A DNA stretch of 54,833 nucleotides from Deltaproteobacteria bacterium (GTDB taxonomy: Bacteria; Lernaellota; Lernaellaia; JACKCT01): positions 54,206 through 109,038 of the forward strand of contig JAOSJX010000013.1 of assembly GCA_027493875.1 (NCBI GenBank), written 5' to 3'. The position numbers were made by a program, and so were the translations under genes. Shown here one piece after another: positions 48,362 to 54,833 of the stretch (the stretch's first letter is position 1; every line of letters begins with the position of its first letter). The notes under the pieces are model-generated. The model had not been told where the DNA came from. It was given only the letters and a program-made list of their open reading frames with translations, and did not search any database.

Positions 48362-49609
48362 CTAGTTCTCGTGCCGGTGCGGTCCCGCCTTCGCCAAAGG
48401 CTTCGGCGCGGCATGGTTCACGATCACCGGGAAATTCATCACGACGAAGCGGTAAACCAGCGCTAGCGTGGCAATGAGCGCCGCCGTAATCGCGAACTCA
48501 CCGATCGCGGGGAAGTAACTCGTCTCCGTGTAGGGCGGATGGTACGCGACAAGAAAGACATTGATGCGGTTGAGCGCGACGCCGAGTACGACGAGCATCG
48601 CCGCCGCGAACAACGCGAGCGGCCGGCGCCGTACCGCCGGGTGCAGGAACATCGCGATCGGCACGATGACGCCGCCGATGATTTCGAGCAGGAACATGCC
48701 GGACTGGACGGACCACTCGGTGAGGTAGACAAAGGTTTCGCGGTTCACCATGTCGACGATCTTCATGGCGAGGTAGAGGCCCAGGAAGATCGGCACGTAA
48801 CGCGCCAGCGGCCCCAGAACGTCCATCTCCGGTTTGCGGCCGAAGGATTTGGACGCGATCATCGACTCGAAGATCACCATCGGGAATCCGACCGCGATCG
48901 CCGAGGCGAGAAAGAGCATCGGCAGGATCGGCGTGAACCACAGGGCGTGCGTCTTGGTCGGGGCGATCAGCATGAGCGCGCCGAGGGAGGATTGGTGCAT
49001 GCACGAGAGCACCACGCCGAGGATGATGAACACGAAGAGCACGCGGCGCAGCACCGCGTCCGACAGCGAGAGGAACCAATCCGCCGGACGGTTGAAAACA
49101 CGCAACACGCCCGGCAGGCGCACGCCGTCTTTGAAACGCTCGACGACGATGGGCAGGAACTCGATGTACAGCACGGTCAGGTAGCTGACCACGCAGATGC
49201 CGACCTCGAAGAGCACCGAGTTGCCCTGCCAGTAAATCACCGGGTGCCAGATGTTGTAGTAGCGGCCGAGGTCGAACATGAGGCCGACGCCGACGAAGGT
49301 ATAGCCCAGCATCGCGGTGAGCAGCGCCGGGCGGACCAGCGCGAGGTAGCGGTCCTTATGGAAGATGTGTACCAGCGCGCTCGTCGTGAAACCGCCGGCG
49401 GCCAGGGCGACGCCGGTGGCCACGTCGACGGCGATCCACAGGCCCCAGGGGAAACGGTCGTCGAGGTTCGTGACCGACTCAAGGCCGAGGAAAAAGCGCG
49501 CGATGCCGAAAGCCGCGCCGACACCGATGACGCCGAGCATCATATAAACGCCACGGGTGAAGAAACGGACGTCGCGAATCGGTTCGGCGGCGATGGTGTG
49601 ATGACTCAT
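48362..49609 (-). CDS. NrfD/HybB-family quinone-interacting membrane subunit
   Basis: The 415-residue intact frame has about ten membrane helices and is typical of the HybB/PsrC/NrfD family (RFFTRGVYMMLGVIGVGAAF, RFPWGLWIAVDVATGVALAA, HIFHKDRYLALVRPALL). These subunits exchange electrons or protons with quinones and pair with a four-cluster iron-sulfur protein, here encoded just upstream with an ATGA overlap. No hydrogenase or molybdopterin subunit is nearby. Confidence 0.92.
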   Translation of the reverse strand: MSHHTIAAEPIRDVRFFTRGVYMMLGVIGVGAAFGIARFFLGLESVTNLDDRFPWGLWIAVDVATGVALAAGGFTTSALVHIFHKDRYLALVRPALLTAMLGYTFVGVGLMFDLGRYYNIWHPVIYWQGNSVLFEVGICVVSYLTVLYIEFLPIVVERFKDGVRLPGVLRVFNRPADWFLSLSDAVLRRVLFVFIILGVVLSCMHQSSLGALMLIAPTKTHALWFTPILPMLFLASAIAVGFPMVIFESMIASKSFGRKPEMDVLGPLARYVPIFLGLYLAMKIVDMVNRETFVYLTEWSVQSGMFLLEIIGGVIVPIAMFLHPAVRRRPLALFAAAMLVVLGVALNRINVFLVAYHPPYTETSYFPAIGEFAITAALIATLALVYRFVVMNFPVIVNHAAPKPLAKAGPHRHEN

Positions 49610-50536
49610 GACCGCACCTCCTCGTCCGTGCCCGCGTTCTCTTCGTCGTTTTCTCCAAACAGGCGCATCGCGCCGCCGAGAAAGGCGAACAGCGAAATCG
49701 GCGCCGCGAAGTACTTGAAGATGCCGTGCTGGATGGATTCGGTCAGGCGCGGCGGCGCTTTCTCCGGAAGCTTGAGGAATCCGATGTCTTCAAAGGGAAC
49801 GTGCGAGAGGTAGAGCCAGTCCGTCCCGCCGACTTCCTTCTCGCCGTAGATATGGTTGAGGTATCGTTTGCCGCCGTTGGCGCTCGTGCCGCGCGCGATC
49901 TTGGATTTCGCCAGCGCGATGAGCTCGTCGCGCGGGCCGAAGGTGATGGCCTCTTTCGGGCAGATTTTCACGCAGGCCGGCACCTCGCCTTTTTTCGCGA
50001 CGCGCTCGAAGCAGAACTCGCACTTGCGCACGCGCGGCGCCAACGCGTTGTCGTACTCGTAGGCGGGAACTTGAAACGGGCACGCCACCATGCAGTAGCG
50101 GCAGCCGAGGCATTTGTCCGCGTCGTAGGTGACGGCGCCGTTGCTCTCCTTTTTTCAGCGCGCCGACGATGCACGCCGAAGCGCACGCCGGATCTTCGCA
50201 ATGCATGCACTGGAATTTGTTGTAGACGGGCTCGGCCTGCCCTTCGATGTCGTAGCGATTGACCACCGTGAACGCGTCCTTGTCCGGACGGCGGTTCTCG
50301 TCGAGCACCGTTTTGTCCTCGAAGGATTTTTCCGGCGGCGGAAGTTTGTTCGCCTCGTTGCAGGCCGCCTCGCACTTACGGCAACCCACGCACAAGGTGA
50401 GATCGACCAGACAGCCGTACCGGTCTTTCGTCGATTTTTCCTCGTGGGAAACAGCGGCCCGGCTTTGCGAGCCGGCCAGGAGCAGGCCGCCGGCTCCGGC
50501 GGTGGTGGTCAGGAAAGCGCGGCGCGAGAATCTCAT
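49606..50536 (-). CDS. HybA-like 4x[4Fe-4S] ferredoxin subunit
   Basis: The Tat signal SRRAFLTTTAGAGG is followed by four cysteine clusters: CVGCRKCEAAC, CMHCEDPACASAC, CLGCRYCMVACPF and CEFCF...CVKICPKEA. A C-terminal membrane helix (YFAAPISLFAFLGGAMRLF) anchors it. One extra A near 50153 breaks the frame; correction gives 309 residues. It passes electrons between the NrfD subunit and the multihaem protein. The Tat signal places it on the periplasmic face. Confidence 0.92.
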
Positions 50537-50739
50537 TTTTTCTACCCCCTAAAGCCCGGTTTTTGGGCGGAACCCGGGCCGTTTATGAATGAGGGCTCAT
50601 TCATTTTCTGGCCTTTTGAAAAAGGCGCGTTACTTACGTCTCCGAAATTCTCCTTTCAAAGTCCTCAAAATCTCCGCCCGCCTACTTTGATCCTTCCCAT
50701 CACCCCGCACTTTGGGGTGTATCCATTACAAAAATTCAT
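50537..50739 (-). promoter_or_regulatory. Long structured 5' leader of the FeS-NrfD-octaheme operon
   Basis: Between the sigma-54 site and the start codon at 50536 lie about 200 bases with four consecutive hairpins: CACCCC/GGGGTG (50701..50719), GCCTTT/AAAGGC (50611..50626), ATGAATGA/TCATTCAT (50585..50604) and GCCCGG/CCGGGC (50554..50579). No known riboswitch consensus was recognised. The last hairpin ends ~18 bases before the start codon, close to AGGGGGTAG. Confidence 0.5.
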
Positions 50740-50754
50740 GCATAATTTAAGCCA
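50740..50754 (-). promoter_or_regulatory. Candidate sigma-54 promoter of the FeS-NrfD operon
   Basis: TGGCTTAAATTATGC on the minus strand keeps GG and GC exactly 12 bases apart. The -24 box (TGGC) is good and the -12 box (ATGCA) deviates at one base. Weaker than the other two sites. Confidence 0.5.
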
Positions 50755-50965
50755 ATAAAACTTTCGGGATGCGCCGGATCAAATCTCTGTAAAATCAATT
50801 AATATCAACAATTTGGGATATCATGGCGGAACCGTTCGATCGTTCAAAATCGACCAAATTTAACAAATCCCATTTCAAATTGAGACCTCTCGGTGTCAAA
50901 ACGAAAACAAACCCACGCAACGCTCCGATGCGCCGGGCATCAACCTGCGTTATGATCCGACACGC
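50755..50965. other. AT-rich divergent intergenic region
   Basis: No gene is supported here. The composition is markedly AT-richer than the flanks up to about 50900. It separates the electron-transfer operon from the YacP-like gene and probably holds both upstream control regions. Confidence 0.4.
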
Positions 50966-51647
50966 ATGGGCAAAACGGCCGCCAACGCACGGTACTTCAT
51001 CGACGGAACCAACGTGATCCGGACGAATCTCTCGCTCGCAAAAATCGAAACGGAACGCGGCGGGGAGGCGGCGCGCGAGGCGCTTCTGCGCCTCATCGAA
51101 CGGCGGTCGTCGAACAGCGACGCCGATTGGACCGTCGTATTCGACGGTGGGCGGACGGGCGCGGCGGACGTCGAGCGACGCGGCGACCTGACCATCCGCT
51201 ACGCGTGGGACCGCAGTGCCGACGAGATCGTCCTTGAAGACGCGCGCAACGCGCTGGCCGTCGGCGCCGAAACCATCGTCGTTTCGAGCGATCAAGCGCT
51301 GCACCTTCGCGGCGCGCACGCGGTCCTGGCGCAAGATTTTTACGAGGACCTCTTGCGCAAGAAAGCGCCCTCTCCGGCCCGCGCCGACGCCGGGGCCGGC
51401 GCGCGGTTGCTGGCCTACCTCGCGGAGCGCGGTGTGGTGGACGAAAAAACAGCGCGCGACGCGGCGCTCGGCGCGGCGCTGTCCGGACAGCTCGACTACT
51501 TTCTCCCACGGACGCGTCGCTCCGGTTAAACTGGCGCGCAGGGTCGAGCCGTTTCTGCGCGAGCACGCGGCGGTGCGTCCCGATCCCGATCCGGAGAAGA
51601 AGGTTTTGCGCGCGCTCAAATCGTATTTTTCCGGGGACGCCCCATGA
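50966..51647 (+). CDS. YacP-like NYN-domain protein
   Basis: The N-terminal YFIDGTNVIRTNLS, the acidic segments VVFDGGRTG and SADEIVLEDA, and VVSSDQALHLRG fit the PIN-like NYN fold of YacP/Rae1 proteins, which are ribosome-associated or other RNases in Firmicutes. One extra T near 51505 breaks the frame; correction gives 226 residues with a C-terminal tail of unknown role. The stop overlaps the next start. Confidence 0.75.
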
Positions 51648-52609
51648 ACGAAAACCGGGCGTTGCGCCCCGCCTTCGTCCTCGCCGCGATGATCATTTTC
51701 TTCGTGACGGCGGAAGTGATTCTCCGCCTGGCGCACACGGTGCCGGAATCGTCGGAGCGGCTGCGTTTTTATCTCAATCCGCTGCGCAACGCCGAGCTCT
51801 ACCGATTCGATCCGGACGTTTTTTGGCGGCCGGTTCCCGGCTCGCGGGCGACGGCGCGGCGATCAATGAGGACGGATGGCGCGGGCGGCGCGTGACGGGG
51901 CGGCCGAAGCCGGGCGTCTTTCGCGTCGCGATCGCGGGAGATTCAGTCGTCTTCGGTTTCCGCCTGAACGAAGCGGAGACGATACCGGCGCGCGCGGAAA
52001 AAAACCTGTCCGCGCGCGGCTCGGTGGAAGCTGCTGAACGCCGGGGTGGTCGGTTATTCGTCGTTTCAGGTCCTGCGCCTCTACGAAAAGGACATCGCCA
52101 AGCTCCGCCCCCACGCGCTCGTGGTTTACGTCGGGGAGAACGATTGGTCGGACGCGTGGCGCTACCCGGACAACGCGCAACCGATTCTCCGTTCCTCGTC
52201 GAAGACGATCTGGCGAACGCTGCATCGCTTTGCGATCTACCGCGCGCTGGCCACGGGCCTCGGCGGAACGGGTCCGATGGGGCCGTCGGAGAAAACCGTG
52301 TCGCGCGTGTCGCCGGAGGATTACAAAAATAATCTATTGCAACTGAAAACGTCGGCGGAGCGCCACGGCGCGCGCGTTTTTTTCTGCCACTATCTGCGTG
52401 TAACGCCGCCGCGCGACTGCCTTGAGAACGGTTACTACCCCCTGCCCCGCGGCGTCGACACGATCGACACCGCCGTGTATCTCCCTCGCGCCTGCGGTGA
52501 CGCGACTAAACGTTTTTTCATGGACGGCGTGCATCCCACCGCGGAAGGCGCGCGGCTGATGGCGCAGGCGATCTCCGACGCGCTCGCGCCGGTGATGCGG
52601 AGCCGTTGA
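51644..52609 (+). CDS. Membrane-anchored SGNH-family hydrolase-like protein
   Basis: One N-terminal membrane helix (AFVLAAMIIFFVTAEVILRL) is followed by an SGNH fold. Block I is AGDSVVFG (Ser), block III GENDW (Asn) and block V DGVHPT (Asp/His). Two frame changes, a missing base near 51845 and an extra G near 52031, cancel, so the length remains 321 residues. The domain lies outside the cytoplasm and may act on acyl groups of a glycan, though some members are inactive. Confidence 0.75.
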
Positions 52610-52636
52610 GCTGGTGGGCTTTTGAGCTATTGGGCC
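52608..52636 (+). repeat. Short repeat element, left copy (two units)
   Basis: Two related units follow the SGNH stop: TTGAGCTGGTGGGC (beginning at 52606) and TTGAGCTATTGGGCC (52622..52636). The second is an exact 15-base match to the copy at 53449, on the other side of the HEPN/MNT pair. Confidence 0.6.
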
Positions 52637-52730
52637 ATTGTGCTCAACAGCGCAACAGCGGAAGACGACCCCGTGGACCGTCCCCGGCAAATCGTCTAAC
52701 GTTTCTGTGCCGGTATTTGGAACATGACCG

Positions 52731-53147
52731 ATGAGTAACTCCGACGAGAACCGCTGGCGGCAGCGGCTAGCGAACTTCGAGAAAATCATGGCCCGCTTCG
52801 ACGCGGCGTGCGACATTGCGGATTACACAGACCTTGAACGCGCCGGCCTCATCAAAACCTTCGAGTTTTCGTTCGAGCTGGCGTGGAAAACGCTCAAGGA
52901 TCTCTTGTTCTACGAAGGGTACGAAGAATCGACGCCACGCGGGGTTTGGCGCCGCGCTTTTGAAGCGAGCTACATCGACGAAGCGACCGCCGAGACAGCC
53001 CTGGACGCTTTGGACAAGCGCAATCTTTTGACCCATACCTACAACGAAGAGACGGCGGAAGAAGCGACCGATCTGATCACCGAACAGTACGCGCCCATGC
53101 TTCGCGAGATTCTGGAAGCCCTCCAGGCCCGCCGGGACGCCCGGTGA
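52731..53147 (+). CDS. HEPN-type nucleotidyltransferase partner (HI0074-like)
   Basis: The 138-residue intact frame is all alpha. It shows FEFSFELAWKTLKDLL and the HEPN Rx4H-like motif RNLLTHTYNEETAEE. This is the HI0074-type protein of HEPN/MNT toxin-antitoxin modules, in which HEPN is the RNase toxin. The next gene overlaps by 4 bases (GTGA), the usual module order. ATG at 52731 was chosen by the conserved length. Confidence 0.88.
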   Translation: MSNSDENRWRQRLANFEKIMARFDAACDIADYTDLERAGLIKTFEFSFELAWKTLKDLLFYEGYEESTPRGVWRRAFEASYIDEATAETALDALDKRNLLTHTYNEETAEEATDLITEQYAPMLREILEALQARRDAR

Positions 53148-53452
53148 GCGACGGCCTGAAGGACCGCCATCGTCAGGCGATCCGGGACATTCTGCGCACG
53201 CATCCGGGCGTCGAGCGAGCCGTCCTTTTCGGTTCCCGCGCCATGGGAACCTTCACCCCGTCATCGGACGTGGATCTCTGCCTGGACGGCGCGACCCTGA
53301 CGCTCTCGGACCTCGCCTACCTCGGACGCCAAATGGAAGCCCTTTCCATCCCGCAACGCGTGGACTTCCTCCTACGCAAGGACATCAAAGAAAAAGAGCT
53401 GCTGGATCACATCGAGCAAAACGGCGTGGAGTGGTATCGAAGGAGCCCTTGA
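53144..53452 (+). CDS. MNT minimal nucleotidyltransferase antitoxin (HI0073-like)
   Basis: The 102-residue intact frame starts with GTG, overlapping the HEPN stop. The catalytic GSRAMGTFTPSSDVDLCL has the GS-x10-DxD pattern of minimal nucleotidyltransferases, and a third acidic residue (RVDFLL) follows. In studied pairs MNT neutralises HEPN by AMPylating it near the RNase site. Confidence 0.9.
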   Translation: MSDGLKDRHRQAIRDILRTHPGVERAVLFGSRAMGTFTPSSDVDLCLDGATLTLSDLAYLGRQMEALSIPQRVDFLLRKDIKEKELLDHIEQNGVEWYRRSP

Positions 53453-53463
53453 GCTATTGGGCC
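53449..53463 (+). repeat. Short repeat element, right copy
   Basis: TTGAGCTATTGGGCC starts one base before the MNT stop codon and repeats 52622..52636 exactly. A degenerate further unit (TTTAGCTTGTGGG) follows at once. Confidence 0.6.
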
Positions 53464-53483
53464 TTTAGCTTGTGGGTCCGGAC

Positions 53484-53602
53484 ATCCACAGATGACGCAG
53501 ATGGCGCCGATTCAAATGTCAGAATGTCAGCGGCTCGGTTATTCTTCCGGTTCCAATCCAAGTTCCCTCTGCCCTCTCCGCGTCCTCGGCGGTGAAAAAC
53601 TC
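53484..53602. repeat. Dispersed-repeat-like intergenic words
   Basis: ATCCACAGATGACGCAGATGG (first 20 bases counted from 53484) and, about 80 bases on, CTCTGCCCTCTCCGCGTCCT with GGCGGTGAAAAA resemble the low-complexity words about cagat and ctctgcgtcctcggcggtga seen between genes in many environmental bacteria. They lie just behind the TPR/SGNH gene. Copy number cannot be judged from one window. Confidence 0.35.
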
Positions 53603-54833
53603 ATCGTCGCCACCCGTCCACGATTTTGAGGTTGCGTTCGGCGGGAGTGAAGGAGTGGTCGAGGGTGAGGGCTTTTCGTAGTAGCTTTGAGCGCGGCGTT
53701 CAAGAACGTCCTCCGAGTTACCCCCGCCGGAGGTGGCGATGCGGTTACCGAGAAAGGTGAGCGCCAGCGGCGAGGGGCCTTCTTCGCTCATGCGTTTTTC
53801 CAGGTCAGTGCGAAAGGCCATGTCTTCTTTCATTCCCGCCATTTCGTCCACGAGATATTCCACCTCGTAATCGACGCCCGCCCATCCGTCCAGCTCGGGA
53901 AGATCCGTCCGGCGGCCGCCTCGTCGCTTCGCCTCATCCGCCAGCGCAGCCTCCGGATCGGCATGCACGCCGTCGATTCCGGCCAGGCGCGCCACCGCCG
54001 GCGCGAGAAGGTGCGCCGCGAGCAGGTGGCCGCGCACGTTGAAGTGGCAGTAATCGAGAAAGGTCTCGAAACCCGGAATGCCGTGCGGCGAGCGCGCGAC
54101 GATCTCCTCCGCCAAATCGACGAACGGCACGTTTTTTTTCCGCCGTTTGGCGGATGACATTGTTGATGCGCTCGTCCGCCTGCACCTGATGACCGCGCAG
54201 AGACACGCACCGATAGAGCTCCTCCGCGGCACCGTCTTCCCCCGCCAGCGCGAGAAGCTTATGGCGTGCGGCCAAAGCTCCGCCGCCTGCTGCGCGTCGT
54301 TGAGACCCAGAACGTCGAACCACGCGGCCAGCCGGGGCGGACCGCCGCGGCGCCGCCGCTATCGTTGAGCGCCGTCGCGAGGAAGAGCACGTTTTCGCGG
54401 GTGGGCTGCGTTTCGGCCAGCCGCTCCAAATCCGGCATCAGACCGTCGTAGACGCGCTCGGCCTCGCCCGCTTTCCGGCGAGCCGTCAAGGCCCGCGCGA
54501 GCACCAACTGGGCCGCCGGATCGCCCGGATGTTCCGTCAGCCGCGCGCGCATGAGCGCTTCGGCCTCTTCGGGCGCGTCGTACCGCAATGCCCAGCGCGC
54601 CCGAATAAATTCCCGCGGGTGATCGTCCTTCGTGGCCCCGGCGAAAAACCACTCACGCGGATACGGTGAGTGGAAATCGCCAATTCACGGGAACGGTCGA
54701 GACGAGAATCCGCGCACCGGAGGATTGCGCGAGGTAGATGATGCGTTCGAGGGATCGGCGCAAGCGGTCGGTGACGTAGTCGACCGGTTTGGCGCGGTGC
54801 TCGTCGAACGGCGCGTCGGCGCGCTCGAGCGGA
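53601..54833 (-). CDS. TPR and SGNH-domain protein (5' end beyond window)
   Basis: The visible part begins inside an SGNH-like domain (YLAQSSGARILVSTVPVNW), continues through TPR-like helices (EAEALMRARLTEHPGDPAAQ, KAGEAERVYDGLMPDLERLA) and ends with NVPFVDLAEEIVARSPHG and CHFNVRGHLLAAHLL, the distal SGNH block with its His. Frame changes occur near 54680, 54350, 54250, 54137 and 53672. The corrected end NLKIVDGWRR stops at TGA 53603..53601; without the last correction the frame runs on through the repeat. Function unknown. Confidence 0.65.

Noticed and set aside
48539..49813. 424-codon plus-strand frame antisense to the NrfD gene
   Set aside because: Extremely His/Asp/Arg-rich, a typical antisense image of hydrophobic codons.
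50537..50739. c-di-GMP riboswitch before the FeS-NrfD operon
   Set aside because: The conserved core words of GEMM-type riboswitches are absent, although the leader is structured.
50823..51017. Short plus-strand open frame before the YacP-like gene
   Set aside because: No family signature or ribosome-binding site, and it overlaps the start of the YacP-like gene in another frame.

Overview
The window comes from a GC-rich Gram-negative bacterium. It carries many c-type cytochromes, lipoproteins with lipoboxes, outer-membrane barrel candidates, and secreted proteins with long Asp-rich linkers. That mix suggests a deltaproteobacterial-type or neighbouring environmental lineage (Desulfobacterota, Myxococcota or Lernaellota-like); this is inference, since no rRNA gene is present. 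Many genes change reading frame at short homopolymers, including essential single-copy ones (rpoB, rpoC, fusA, rplA, nusG, secE). Adding or removing one base restores textbook proteins each time. I treat these as base-calling errors and annotate the genes at full length.

Region 1 (1-16912, minus strand) is the classic translation/transcription supercluster. A strong promoter precedes tRNA-Thr, tRNA-Tyr, tRNA-Gly and tuf, followed by rpmG, secE, nusG, rplK, rplA, rplJ, rplL, rpoB, rpoC, rpsL, rpsG and fusA (cut by the window edge). Both RNA polymerase large subunits end in long acidic tails.

Region 2 (17-25.3 kb) is mixed. It holds a secreted alpha/beta-hydrolase candidate, a secreted S9 peptidase, a DMT transporter, a probable unannotated small RNA with an orphan terminator, a sigma-54-driven envelope protein with a His/Met-rich tail, an SDR and a DUF642 lipoprotein.

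Region 3 (25.3-31.6 kb, minus) is a fluoride channel crcB, a DUF190 gene and the complete 2-oxoglutarate dehydrogenase set odhA-odhB-lpd, apparently one transcription unit.

Region 4 (31.6-42.1 kb) is a plus-strand operon: an iron-containing alcohol dehydrogenase-family protein, a PKD lipoprotein, a GH2 glycosidase and a GH84 N-acetylglucosaminidase. Both glycosidases end in an acidic linker and a Cys-Cys-Gly tail. Two polytopic membrane proteins (GT-C type candidates) converge on this operon.

Region 5 (42.3-43.2 kb) is pyrE behind a promoter, a 24-codon leader ORF and an intrinsic terminator, which looks like an attenuation leader.

Region 6 (43.3-50.75 kb, minus) is the most interesting part: two adjacent operons that together look like a quinone-to-outside electron conduit. 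One encodes a HybA-like four-cluster iron-sulfur protein, an NrfD/HybB membrane protein and an octaheme lipoprotein. The other encodes an outer-membrane barrel, a 12-heme, a 14-motif and a 4-heme cytochrome. Together they contain 38 haem-binding motifs, no catalytic oxidoreductase subunit, and sigma-54-type promoters in front of both operons.

Region 7 (50.9-54.8 kb) holds a YacP-type NYN protein, an SGNH-family protein, a HEPN/MNT toxin-antitoxin pair bracketed by a 15-base direct repeat, and a TPR/SGNH protein cut by the window edge.
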